Shown here: piece after piece, positions 5,077 through 11,639 of the stretch | How positions within the stretch are numbered: position 1 is the first letter of the stretch | Layout: the number at the start of each line of letters is the position of its first letter | Virus record (IMG/VR): IMGVR_UViG_3300017605_000219 | Coordinates: 1 to 23,921 of that record | Length of the DNA stretch: 23,921 nt | Reading direction: 5' to 3' (one strand) | From: a virus | Notes under the pieces: model-generated | The model's input: the letters and a program-made list of their open reading frames with translations, nothing else | Told to the model about the DNA's origin: nothing | The model's database searches: none | Position numbers and translations under genes: made by a program

Positions 5077-6099
5077 TTATTCTGTTGCCTGTCGTTCCGC
5101 ATCGATCACGTATGTCGTAATCTCTGCGATGTACGCCTTCAGGTCAAGTTCCGTGGTCTTTGCCTTTGCGATGGCGACCACTTCAATTCCCTGCTTTACT
5201 GCGCGGACCTGCAAGGCTTCCCATTCGCCCCAGGTTGCGTCCTTGACCGGGTCGGGGTTGTCGTAGCCGAGTTCTGACATGATTTCAAGCTGCGACTTCT
5301 TCGGCGCAGGTTCTTCAGTTCCCTTGATTTCAACACCTTCAAAAGCGTTGAATTTTTCCTCGGCTTGCTCATCCTCGAATTGAACAAGGAGGCGAGACAC
5401 AACGGGATTCAGAGGGGCGGTTTTGCGAAGCAGACGCTTGATCACAGTCTTTTTGAACATTTCGACGCGGGACAGCTTGTTTTTATTCCACGGGCTTTGC
5501 GGCTGTTTGTACGCGGGCGCGTAGGTTTCTGCGTACTCTTCAATTTCGGCGACGGTCATATAAAGAAAATGCTTCTCGCCGCTGTTTGGGTTTTTCACAT
5601 CCCACCACGAGGCCAGATAGCCGGTGACTTTGTGGCCGTTCGATCCTTGATCCTGCTCGATCGTGCGCCAGAAACCATTGCCACCATTGATTCGGACTTC
5701 GCCGGTCATAATGTTGGTTTCGATCTTCTCGTTGTCGTAGACTTCCACAACGTGAGAGCCGATTCCATTCTCGGAAGCCTTGTCTTTGAAGCCTTTGTAC
5801 CCCGGCATGAAGGTACATACATTCCCATAAGCCACAAGATATGCCTGACCATAAGCCGGGTCAACACTAAGGCCGAGGGTTGCAGCGCGAACCATCGAAA
5901 GATAAACACTGATCGGTGTGCAGGCTTGCAGCTTCGGGTCGGCCATGACAGCCGTTAGGACGCTCGCGGCGAACCTCTGCGCTTGCTTGTCGCCAAGCAT
6001 TGAGGAAAGGCGTGCCATTGATTCCTCGCGGTAAATATAGGAGGAGATTTTGTCAATCGGCTGTTCTTTGGTGACTGTGAGTTCTTTTGAGTTTGTCAT
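5077..6099 (-). CDS. recT: RecT-family single-strand annealing protein
   Basis: 340 residues from the ATG at 6099 (MTNSKELTVTKEQPIDKISS), two bases after the upstream stop; the frame is open another 40 codons upstream but those look non-coding. The RecT core is clear: LQACTPISVYLSMVRAATLG, then GLSVDPAYGQAYLVAYG, then CTFMPGYKGFKDKASENG, and a conserved YLASWWDVK segment. The acidic C-terminus after about residue 255 is typical. RecT anneals complementary single strands during phage recombination and replication. No RecE-type exonuclease neighbour is recognised, unless the DUF1064 nuclease at 7800 serves. Confidence 0.93.
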   Translation of the reverse strand: MTNSKELTVTKEQPIDKISSYIYREESMARLSSMLGDKQAQRFAASVLTAVMADPKLQACTPISVYLSMVRAATLGLSVDPAYGQAYLVAYGNVCTFMPGYKGFKDKASENGIGSHVVEVYDNEKIETNIMTGEVRINGGNGFWRTIEQDQGSNGHKVTGYLASWWDVKNPNSGEKHFLYMTVAEIEEYAETYAPAYKQPQSPWNKNKLSRVEMFKKTVIKRLLRKTAPLNPVVSRLLVQFEDEQAEEKFNAFEGVEIKGTEEPAPKKSQLEIMSELGYDNPDPVKDATWGEWEALQVRAVKQGIEVVAIAKAKTTELDLKAYIAEITTYVIDAERQATE

Positions 6100-6100
6100 T

Positions 6101-6352
6101 TCAGCACCCCATCGCGAAGCTGTACAAGTCGTTGCGCTCTGCATAATCAGCGCCGTAATCCTCGAAATATTCGGCCTTAGCTTGCTCGAATCCTTTCCCG
6201 TGGACCGGGCAATCGCCATTGTCGCCTATGACTTCAAGGCAGACGCAGCGGACATCGTTCAATTCTCGTTCTGCCTGCTCTGCGCGTTCCTGCGCTTCGC
6301 GGCGGTCGAGTGCATCGTGGTATTCAGTTGATGTTTTGTAATAAGTTTTCAT
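6101..6352 (-). CDS. Hypothetical protein, 83 aa, Cys/His motif
   Basis: ATG at 6352 follows AAGGAGA at 9 bases. The N-terminal half is a charged helix (LDRREAQERAEQAERELNDV); then RCVCLEV and CPVHGKG give three cysteines and a histidine that might bind a metal. It stops two bases before recT begins and so shares its transcript. Function unknown; a RecT accessory role is suggested only by position. Confidence 0.7.
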   Translation of the reverse strand: MKTYYKTSTEYHDALDRREAQERAEQAERELNDVRCVCLEVIGDNGDCPVHGKGFEQAKAEYFEDYGADYAERNDLYSFAMGC

Positions 6353-6404
6353 GTTTATTGATCTCCTTGCCCCGAATATACAACAGAAGGGGCGTGAGAA
6401 ACAT

Positions 6405-6457
6405 TGCAGTTTTCAAAAATCCAAAACTGCAATTATTCTATACGCATTGCAATTATT
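6405..6457. promoter_or_regulatory. Inverted and direct repeats in the divergent intergenic region
   Basis: TGCAGTTTT (6405-6413) and AAAACTGCA (6423-6431) form a perfect 9-bp inverted repeat. TGCAATTATT occurs at 6428-6437 and again at 6448-6457, exactly 20 bp (two helical turns) apart. The region lies between the RecT block (minus) and the HNH-AP2 gene (plus). Operator function is likely; no clear minus-strand promoter was found. Confidence 0.5.
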
Positions 6458-6484
6458 TACATATTTTGTGTTTTGTTGTAACAT
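6456..6484 (+). promoter_or_regulatory. Possible promoter of the HNH-AP2 gene
   Basis: TTTACA, 17-bp spacer, TAACAT. Start of transcription would fall at about the A of the ATG at 6491, and the gene has no ribosome site, so a leaderless mRNA is possible. The -10 match is weak. Confidence 0.35.
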
Positions 6485-6490
6485 TCATCT

Positions 6491-6976
6491 ATGAAAAAAA
6501 TAAAGCTCTCAAATGGTCAGTTTGCAATGGTAGACAATGCGGATTACGAGGAACTTCGTAAGCACAATTGGACCTACCAAAAAACCGGGACACACGCTTA
6601 TGCCGTCCGGAATCATTGGTACGATAAAAAGAACCACCTGATACGAATGCACTCTGTAATTATTGGGGGAGTTCCAAAAGGCATGGCTGTAGACCACATC
6701 GACGGCAACGGCCTGAATAATCAGCGTAAAAATCTTAGGGTTTGCACGATTGGTCAAAATGCTACTTACAGGAGAAAACCAAAAACAGGAAAGGGTTTAT
6801 ACAAAGGTGTTATGAAATATGCAGGAAAGAAAAAAACAAGCTGGCGGGCTGTTATAGGTTGCAAAGGAAAGGTTTATCACCTTGGAATGTTTACAACAGA
6901 AGAGGAAGCCGCCCGCGCTTATGACCAAAAAGCAAAAGAGTTTTTCGGGGAATATGCGTTACTAAATTTTCCATAA
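6491..6976 (+). CDS. HNH homing-type endonuclease with AP2 DNA-binding domain
   Basis: 161 residues, the only convincing plus-strand gene. The HNH core is at about 54-85, with H54, VDHIDGN (67-73) and NNQRKNLR (76-83). An AP2/ERF-like domain follows at about 102-161 (GLYKGVMKY, SWRAVIG, YHLGMFTTEEEAARAYDQKA). HNH-AP2 enzymes are free-standing selfish endonucleases common in phages. It is bounded by its own intergenic region and a bidirectional terminator, and its coding style (Lys rich, A/T rich) differs from its neighbours, all of which suggest recent insertion. Confidence 0.93.
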   Translation: MKKIKLSNGQFAMVDNADYEELRKHNWTYQKTGTHAYAVRNHWYDKKNHLIRMHSVIIGGVPKGMAVDHIDGNGLNNQRKNLRVCTIGQNATYRRKPKTGKGLYKGVMKYAGKKKTSWRAVIGCKGKVYHLGMFTTEEEAARAYDQKAKEFFGEYALLNFP

Positions 6977-6981
6977 GAAAA

Positions 6982-7010
6982 AATCACCCCGGCCGTTCTC
7001 CGGGGTGATT
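6982..7010. terminator. Bidirectional rho-independent terminator
   Basis: Perfect 11-bp arms AATCACCCCGG and CCGGGGTGATT with a 7-base loop. A run of six A lies on one side and four T on the other, so it can stop both the plus-strand HNH-AP2 transcript and the minus-strand early operon ending at 7058. Confidence 0.9.
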
Positions 7011-7057
7011 TTCGTTCGATGAAGCGTCTTATATCTTCGCCTTTCGGCGGTGGGGGA

Positions 7058-7231
7058 TTACTTTTTCAGGACAGGCGCGGCGGTCGCAATGGCGCGACCG
7101 AGGATGTACGCGATCAGCGTTTCCACCGCGAGGGTGATCTGATCGGCTGTCAGGCCAACGCGGTCGCCGAAGATCACGACGAGCAGGGCCACAACAGCAG
7201 CAATGAACTTATGAGAGGTGAGCAGTTCCAT
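7058..7231 (-). CDS. Small holin-like membrane protein, 57 aa
   Basis: ATG at 7231 with AAGGAAT upstream, 2 bases after the stop of the GT-like gene. It reads MELLTSHKFIAAVVALLVVI, then a short polar turn (GDRVGLTAD), then a second hydrophobic stretch (LIAYILGRAIATAAP) and ends LKK. Two short segments and a basic end fit small phage holins. It is the last gene before the bidirectional terminator. Function is inferred from topology only. Confidence 0.6.
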   Translation of the reverse strand: MELLTSHKFIAAVVALLVVIFGDRVGLTADQITLAVETLIAYILGRAIATAAPVLKK

Positions 7232-7233
7232 GA

Positions 7234-7803
7234 TTATTCCTTTCCGCCACGTTGGAATATTGAATCCAGCTTCGATGGGTGGCTGTGGTTGATAATTCTG
7301 CGTCCGTTTGCATTATAAACCTTTCGCGCCAGCGCGTAATGATATTCCATTTCCGACATACGCCAGGCGCGACGGTCTGTATCACCAGGCGGATAATCGT
7401 CTCTAAAGTGCTTCCAGTCCGCAGAGTGATCCACTCCCCATAAATGAACTTCCTCGAAGCCGAGATAATAAGCACACTTCAACGCCACGTACGTCACAGT
7501 CAATCCTGAAAAATAATGCTCACCGAGGAACGCGCCTTTGTCATGTGTGACCATCTGGACGTTCGGCAGTTCATAAAGCGGAGAGCTGCCGTCATGCCTC
7601 AGGGAAAGGTATGCGATCTTTCCACCTGCCGCAAGGTCGTACACTTTTCGCCAGTGTTCCATGAGGATGGCAGTATCGACGCAAACATAATACGTCGGCT
7701 GGAAGTCGCAATAGTTGACGCCGAATGAATCGTGTTTCAAAAGTAAATCCTTCGGCATGTCGTTGTATGATGGGCCGTTGCCGCAGATTATCGCTGTTTT
7801 CAT
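7234..7803 (-). CDS. GT42/DUF115-like glycosyltransferase-fold protein
   Basis: 189 residues; its ATG overlaps the DUF1064 stop by 4 bases. The N-terminus MKTAIICGNGPSYNDMP carries the GNGPS motif of CstII-type sialyltransferases and Maf/DUF115 proteins, followed by FGVNYCD, YYVCVDTAIL, and the later SGLTVTYVALKCAYYLGFEE with VHLWGVDHS. These proteins bind nucleotide sugars in a Rossmann-like fold. Phage members are often annotated as glycosyltransferase-like; substrate unknown. A possible paralogue with a zinc-knuckle insertion lies at 2138. Confidence 0.7.
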   Translation of the reverse strand: MKTAIICGNGPSYNDMPKDLLLKHDSFGVNYCDFQPTYYVCVDTAILMEHWRKVYDLAAGGKIAYLSLRHDGSSPLYELPNVQMVTHDKGAFLGEHYFSGLTVTYVALKCAYYLGFEEVHLWGVDHSADWKHFRDDYPPGDTDRRAWRMSEMEYHYALARKVYNANGRRIINHSHPSKLDSIFQRGGKE

Positions 7804-8126
7804 GCGACCTCTGTAATTGTGATATTGAACAAAGCTTCAACGAGTTTCCTTTTGATTATGTACTCTTTTGTTTTGAAGCCCTTGACATCCTCGGTCACAA
7901 GATATGAATTTTTGATGTCGTAATAACGGAAGTCGGCGACATATTTACAGACAAGCTTAAGATTTACAAGGCACTGAAAAACGGGCTGTAATTCCAAATC
8001 TTTGATCTCGCCAGCCTTTTCGAGCAGCTTCAATTCAGAATATCGGTTCGCCTCGCGCCTGCTGTCGAAAACAAAGCCATCAACCTCTGTTTTCTTATTC
8101 CCGTACTTTGATCGTCCTTCGCTCAT
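7800..8126 (-). CDS. DUF1064 family protein, PD-(D/E)XK nuclease-like
   Basis: 108 residues, ATG at 8126. The family pattern is clear: SKYGNKKTEVDGFVFDSRRE, then ANRYSELKLLEKAGEIKDLE, LQPVF, then YVADFRYYD and VTEDVKGFKT followed by K-x-K. DUF1064 proteins are phage nucleases thought to act on recombination or replication intermediates; D (ADF), E (EDVK) and K form the likely active site. One base separates it from the preceding small gene. Confidence 0.85.
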   Translation of the reverse strand: MSEGRSKYGNKKTEVDGFVFDSRREANRYSELKLLEKAGEIKDLELQPVFQCLVNLKLVCKYVADFRYYDIKNSYLVTEDVKGFKTKEYIIKRKLVEALFNITITEVA

Positions 8127-8127
8127 G

Positions 8128-8244
8128 TCAAAAGTCCTTTCGGTCGGTGATTTCGCCGTCGATGACGATGGAGGAAAACCGATTGCCTGTTCGTCGTTTC
8201 AACGGCAGGAAGCCACGGAAGAGGAAGCGGAGATATTCGATCAT
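8128..8244 (-). CDS. Small coupled ORF, 38 aa
   Basis: ATG at 8244 overlaps the stop of the zinc-ribbon gene (ATGA), and its TGA is one base before the DUF1064 start. Sequence MIEYLRFLFRGFLPLKRRTG, hydrophobic then basic, then RFSSIVIDGEITDRKDF. It loosely resembles the 39-residue product at 8455 (MI, then LF, basic, hydrophobic, acidic end). Exact coupling at both ends is the main evidence. Confidence 0.55.
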   Translation of the reverse strand: MIEYLRFLFRGFLPLKRRTGNRFSSIVIDGEITDRKDF

Positions 8245-8471
8245 TTCGGTGCTCCGCAATATGGGCATGTTCCGATTCCTTCAGAGTTCACGCCACAATA
8301 CTGGCATCTGACAACTCTCATTCTGTGGTGATGTGGAGGAATTTGGTAATCAGATGTTCCGCTGTCGTCGGAAAAGAAAAGCCTCCTATTATCACCGTGG
8401 GAAGTTATTTTAATTATCTCCGGGCCGCGTTCGCCGATAAGAATATTTAGACCATCAATTATTTTCGACAT
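8241..8471 (-). CDS. Zinc-ribbon protein, 76 aa
   Basis: The start is put at the ATG at 8471 (GGAGG 6 bases upstream). The N-terminal part (MSKIIDGLNILIGERGPEII) is followed by a His-rich stretch (PPHHHRM) and a C-terminal zinc ribbon with CQYC and CPYC pairs spaced by 9 residues. Likely binds zinc and perhaps nucleic acid or a protein partner. No family name assigned. Confidence 0.75.
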   Translation of the reverse strand: MSKIIDGLNILIGERGPEIIKITSHGDNRRLFFSDDSGTSDYQIPPHHHRMRVVRCQYCGVNSEGIGTCPYCGAPK

Positions 8472-8574
8472 CACAATCCTCCACCAACACCAGAATCGGG
8501 CGGTTCGCCTTTTCAGGGCCAGCCAGCCGCGTGCGTACAATATTCCAGAATAAACGACCGAGGATGCGGATCAT
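8455..8574 (-). CDS. Small coupled ORF, 39 aa
   Basis: ATG at 8574 overlaps the previous stop (ATGA) after GGAGAG; its end overlaps the zinc-ribbon start by 17 bases. Sequence MIRILGRLFWNIVRTRLAG then PILVLVEDCDVENN. Short amphipathic N-terminus. Unknown function; support is the tight coupling and ribosome site. Confidence 0.5.
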   Translation of the reverse strand: MIRILGRLFWNIVRTRLAGPEKANRPILVLVEDCDVENN

Positions 8575-8702
8575 TTCAGCTCTCCCATATATTTTCTCTT
8601 GCCACAAATCACACAGACCTTGATCTTGCAGAATGTGCGCTCGCCTTTAGTGTCCCAACCTGTTTGTTCAAAATACTTTCTCCAAATATGCGGACATTTC
8701 AT
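8571..8702 (-). CDS. Small Cys-rich protein, 43 aa
   Basis: ATG at 8702 overlaps the upstream stop (ATGA), and its TGA overlaps the next ATG. Sequence MKCPHIWRKYFEQTGWDTKG, then FCKIKVCVICGKRKYMGELK. Cysteines and a histidine (MKCPH near the start, CVIC later) suggest a single zinc finger. Unknown function. Confidence 0.65.
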   Translation of the reverse strand: MKCPHIWRKYFEQTGWDTKGERTFCKIKVCVICGKRKYMGELK

Positions 8703-8923
8703 TTCTGCCACCATTCTTCCTTTTCTTCAACGGGTTGCGGGTCAAGTGCTGCGGCGCGTGATGCACAAAACGCCATATTTGCGCGGCTGTCGATGGCCTT
8801 GTATTCCTCTGCGAGCTCCAGCCAGTCGGCGGCGGTTTGATCGTCGCGCCGTTGCAGGTTGCGCTTCTTCTTGTTGATGCGGGCCTGTTCCTCGAAAACG
8901 TTGGTGATTGATTCGATTGTCAT
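8699..8923 (-). CDS. Hypothetical protein, 74 aa
   Basis: Start at the ATG at 8923 (GGAGG 8 bases upstream), one base after the preceding stop. Highly charged helix (NVFEEQARINKKKRNLQRRD) followed by DWLELAEEYKAIDSRANMAF and an acidic end with two tryptophans. No family recognised; part of the replication-region operon. Confidence 0.7.
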   Translation of the reverse strand: MTIESITNVFEEQARINKKKRNLQRRDDQTAADWLELAEEYKAIDSRANMAFCASRAAALDPQPVEEKEEWWQK

Positions 8924-8924
8924 T

Positions 8925-9206
8925 TTATACGCCTCCTGTGTAATAACTATTTGCGTCCGCGATAGCCTCAAAATCAGCCTCAATATCTCCAAGCTCCCTT
9001 TGCCGAACGTATGTGCGCGCCTTGTCCCATGCTTCCCTGTGGCTTTCAGAGCTTCCAACATTGAAGCGAAAAGACTTCAACAAGATTGCGCAATCAGGAT
9101 CTGTATCGTCAAGAACTTGAACCGTTGACGTTTTATTCCTGCCTTTGCCGGCCTTTCCTCCTGATGGTCGTGCGTCGCAAATGTGGTACGTGTGTTTTTC
9201 TGTCAT
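8925..9206 (-). CDS. Hypothetical protein, 93 aa
   Basis: Start at the ATG at 9206, which overlaps the stop of the helicase-loader-like gene by ATGA and follows GAGAGGATGACGA. N-terminus MTEKHTYHICDARPSGGKAG; then TVQVLDDTDPDCAILLKSF, and a helical acidic end with DIEADFEAIADANSYYTGG. No family recognised. By position it is a small replication-region protein. Confidence 0.7.
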   Translation of the reverse strand: MTEKHTYHICDARPSGGKAGKGRNKTSTVQVLDDTDPDCAILLKSFRFNVGSSESHREAWDKARTYVRQRELGDIEADFEAIADANSYYTGGV

Positions 9207-9757
9207 TTCGTCATCCTCTCTGTAAGTTGTTTGATTTGATCTGCGGGTGCTTCGAGCCGTCCGCCTTTGGCCTCGATAAATCCGCGCACTTCGGGCAGTA
9301 ATATATCTTCCTTGCCGGCGCGTTCCTGAAATTGTTCGTAGCACTGGATAAACCGCGCCCGATCTGCGGTCTGATCCTCGCTCATGCGCAGGTTACGCCA
9401 GCCGATGGCCTCGACGGTCTTTTGTACCAGGGGATGCGACCATTCAGGCTTCCCGAAGTCACCGCCGTTGATACTGATCTGCCTGCCGACTTCCTGCCAC
9501 GCCTCGAAACTGGACGGGACATTGCGTGACATACCACGCAGCTCTGCGACCGCGCCGCGCAGCTCGCCGACAGATGGGGCAAACTTTCGCCCACTCTCGC
9601 TGATGCAATGCAGGGTTGCTGCCTTCAGTTCGTCGGTCGGGATGTCGCCGAGGATTTGCCAGTAAATCTCCGTTACCTTGTCTGTAACTTCCTGAAAGTT
9701 TGAATAAGTGACGGCAATCACCGCGAGGATTTCAGCTATATCAAGTTTAGATGCCAT
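9203..9757 (-). CDS. Replicative helicase loader/inhibitor-like protein
   Basis: 184 residues; the ATG at 9757 lies inside the last codons of the DnaD-like gene (11-base overlap). The pattern matches phage helicase-loader-type proteins (G39P-like): a helical N-terminus (VTEIYWQILGDIPTDELKAA), then FAPSVGELRGAVAEL, then SSFEAWQEVGRQI, and HPLVQKTVEAIGWRNLRMSE with ARFIQCYEQF. Such proteins bind the host DnaB-type helicase and deliver it to the phage origin. The pairing with a DnaD-like initiator just upstream supports this. Confidence 0.7.
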   Translation of the reverse strand: MASKLDIAEILAVIAVTYSNFQEVTDKVTEIYWQILGDIPTDELKAATLHCISESGRKFAPSVGELRGAVAELRGMSRNVPSSFEAWQEVGRQISINGGDFGKPEWSHPLVQKTVEAIGWRNLRMSEDQTADRARFIQCYEQFQERAGKEDILLPEVRGFIEAKGGRLEAPADQIKQLTERMTK

Positions 9758-10487
9758 TTGGATTCTCCTGTTTTTCCAGCCAGCTTTTTATGTTGGCAAG
9801 GCTCTTTTCCTGCTTCGATACCGTTGTGTTGATCGTCCGGCTCATCGGCTTCATCGCCTCCTGATTCCCTTGCGCCTTCCAGCGGGTGAGTATGGCGAGC
9901 ACGTACTTCCAACTATGCTTGTTCTGATTCGCTGATTCTCTGATCGCGTCAAGCACCCATTGAAGCGGGTAAGTGGTGGATGCTTCACGAAGTTCGTCTG
10001 CGATCATCGGGTTTATGATCCCGATCACGGATTCGTAAGCGCGGGAGATTGCGCGAAGCGCCGGATCATCCTCATTTTCTATTATTTGTTTCTTTACTTG
10101 TATCTTTGTGTCGATATTTTTGACAGGTGGTTGTAAAGATTTTTTACTGGTAGCTGTCGAATTTTTTGACACCCCCCCTGTCAAAGAAAATGACAGGCTC
10201 GCCTTACCTGTGTCCCTGTATTGATGGGGAAGTCCTGCCAGTTCCGGCGTCATATCTTCCAAATAACCAGCCTCTACCAACTTCGAAAGGTGAGCGTTGA
10301 TCGTGGCGCGGCTCAACCCCAATTCATCTGCTAGGCGGTCCTGAGAGGCTTTGCACACATTATCTGACATCTGGCAATATCGCCATGCCTTACCGAATAC
10401 GAGCGCGGCGGTCGCTCCAACATCCAAAACAACTGCGTCTATTACGGGTGTCCAGCCGTCTACCTGAGCAAGCACAGTCTTGCTCAT
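9747..10487 (-). CDS. DnaD-like replication initiator with winged helix
   Basis: 246 residues from the ATG at 10487, after AGGAAGGG. Residues about 45-90 form a winged helix (ASQDRLADELGLSRATINAH, LSKLVEAGYLED); a low-complexity Ser/Thr/Lys linker follows, then a C-terminal DnaD/DnaB2-like helical domain (AISRAYESVIGIINPMIADE, then WVLDAIRESANQNKHSWKYV, ending YVLAILTRW). This is the usual build of phage replication initiators in low-GC Gram-positive and related phages. The origin may lie in or near this gene, but no iterons were seen. Confidence 0.85.
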   Translation of the reverse strand: MSKTVLAQVDGWTPVIDAVVLDVGATAALVFGKAWRYCQMSDNVCKASQDRLADELGLSRATINAHLSKLVEAGYLEDMTPELAGLPHQYRDTGKASLSFSLTGGVSKNSTATSKKSLQPPVKNIDTKIQVKKQIIENEDDPALRAISRAYESVIGIINPMIADELREASTTYPLQWVLDAIRESANQNKHSWKYVLAILTRWKAQGNQEAMKPMSRTINTTVSKQEKSLANIKSWLEKQENPNGI

Positions 10488-10921
10488 CGGTTGCCCTTCC
10501 TGCAATTACAGGTCTTGCAAAGTGTTTGTGCGTTCTCCATAGTCAACTGACCTCCACGGCTTTCTGGAATTATGTGATCAACACTTAAGTTATTGCGCGA
10601 ACCGCAGTGCTTACAGGTGAAATTATCGCGCTCGAAAACTGCCATCCTGAAGCTTTGTGGTATGTTCTGTTTGGTTGGTTGATATTTACCCGGCTTTACG
10701 TACCTATCACAAACATCCTGAGCGCATTTCAACCAATAAGGTCTTGCGTCATTTATGGTTGATTTCTGAATCCTGAGAAATTCTCCAACAGATAGGCCGT
10801 TGAAAACATTCAGGTCAATACAAACCATCACGTCGTCGTCTGTTGGATCAACGCCATCGTGACTTTCACATCCTTGCAGTTTTACTATTCCATCCTTGTC
10901 TAAATCAACTTGCATAGTCAT
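10484..10921 (-). CDS. HNH endonuclease, zinc-binding type
   Basis: 145 residues, ATG at 10921 with GAGGAG upstream. The N-terminal ~60 residues are an unknown domain (CIDLNVFNGLSVGEFLRIQK). The C-terminus has RMAVFERDNFTCKHCGSRNN, DHIIPESRGGQ (D115, H116) and N130 with C135 and C138, the classic HNH with two CxxC zinc pairs. It is the first gene of the early operon, downstream of a long leader hairpin, and overlaps the DnaD-like gene by ATGA. Role could be packaging-associated nicking or homing; the early position favours DNA metabolism. Confidence 0.88.
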   Translation of the reverse strand: MTMQVDLDKDGIVKLQGCESHDGVDPTDDDVMVCIDLNVFNGLSVGEFLRIQKSTINDARPYWLKCAQDVCDRYVKPGKYQPTKQNIPQSFRMAVFERDNFTCKHCGSRNNLSVDHIIPESRGGQLTMENAQTLCKTCNCRKGNR

Positions 10922-10937
10922 AAAAAAACTCCTCTGC

Positions 10938-11001
10938 TTTGGGCGTTCTGCGTCTGTGGCAAGTACCCGGAAACAAAGGTAAAAGACACAGAACGCCCAA
11001 A
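10938..11001 (-). promoter_or_regulatory. Long hairpin in the 5' leader of the early operon
   Basis: 17-bp arms at 11001-10985 and 10954-10938 with a 30-base loop. On the minus-strand RNA the only non-Watson-Crick position is a G-U pair; on the plus strand it would be a C-A mismatch, so structure is favoured in the operon's own RNA. It ends just upstream of the ribosome site of the HNH gene. Confidence 0.7.
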
Positions 11002-11069
11002 AAAGGGGAGCTGCTGTTTCCGTTTCCACCTGCCACGGTGGGTTGGCATTTCTGCCTCGATTGGTTTTT

Positions 11070-11098
11070 ATCTTACTTCAAAATGATACCCATGTCAA
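11070..11098 (-). promoter_or_regulatory. Sigma70-like promoter of the early operon
   Basis: TTGACA (11098-11093), 17-bp spacer, TAAGAT (11075-11070). Predicted start is near 11063, giving a leader of about 140 bases before the HNH ATG at 10921. Confidence 0.8.
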
Positions 11099-11140
11099 TA
11101 ACTTTATGCTTTCGATAAGGTTGATTATGACAAACAAAAT

Positions 11141-11181
11141 GCAGGTCAAATACGATGAGGGGGACACCGTAAATGACCTGC
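11141..11181 (-). terminator. Probable terminator after the late operon
   Basis: Minus-strand arms GCAGGTCA and TGACCTGC, extended by TACG/CGTA inside two mismatches, 10 bases after the stop of the HTH gene, followed by ATTTTGTTT. The T-run is imperfect, so termination may be partial. Confidence 0.55.
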
Positions 11182-11190
11182 CGATTTATT

Positions 11191-11394
11191 CTAATTCAAT
11201 AATCCCAATTGTGCCAGATGGATAACCAGTTGATACGTCGTCTGCAATTTGAACTTCTCCCTTGCGTTGCGCAACCTGTTCACCGCAACTATATAGGAAA
11301 TTCCAAGATTCCGCGCTGCGCTCTTGATTGATTCGCCCTTGCTCAATTCAATTGCTATATCGAGCTGCCGCTGTGTCACTGTTTTGATTTTCAT
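11191..11394 (-). CDS. Helix-turn-helix (LuxR/GerE-type) protein, 67 aa
   Basis: ATG at 11394 shares one base with the previous stop (TAATG). Most of the protein is an HTH of the LuxR type: VTQRQLDIAIELSKGESIKS, AARNLGISYIVAVNRLRNAR, then FKLQTTYQLVIHLAQLGLL. There is no receiver or ligand domain. It lies last in the late operon and directly upstream of the early promoter, so it may control that promoter. Target unknown. Confidence 0.8.
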   Translation of the reverse strand: MKIKTVTQRQLDIAIELSKGESIKSAARNLGISYIVAVNRLRNAREKFKLQTTYQLVIHLAQLGLLN

Positions 11395-11639
11395 TATGGC
11401 ATTGCCAAAAGCGTCCTGACAAGCACAATCGCGCTGACAATTCCGCCGCCGGTCGTGAGCGCAAATAGTACGTTGCTGCGCGTGGCTACCAGTTCTACAG
11501 AACGGACGCGTGTTTCGTGATCAGCCAATTGTTTTTCATGGCGATCAAGTCGAATATCAACAAGCTCATTATGTAGGCGCATGATCTCCGCGTCTTTTGC
11601 GTGAATCTCGTCCTGAAGCTCTCTTTCCCGTTCGGTCAT
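11394..11639 (-). CDS. XhlA-like coiled-coil membrane protein (lysis candidate)
   Basis: 81 residues. The N-terminal coiled coil (MTERERELQDEIHAKDAEIM, then RHEKQLADHETRVRSVEL) is followed by a single hydrophobic segment at about 57-79 (VLFALTTGGGIVSAIVLVRT). This layout is that of XhlA/haemolysin-like proteins that accompany holins. Located after portal at the end of the late operon. No endolysin is adjacent, so lysis function is a guess from topology. Confidence 0.6.
   Translation of the reverse strand: MTERERELQDEIHAKDAEIMRLHNELVDIRLDRHEKQLADHETRVRSVELVATRSNVLFALTTGGGIVSAIVLVRTLLAMP

Noticed and set aside
10484-11029. Longer HNH protein starting at 11029 with a hydrophobic N-terminus
   Set aside because: That extension is encoded by the leader hairpin and lacks a ribosome site; the ATG at 10921 has GAGGAG at the right distance.
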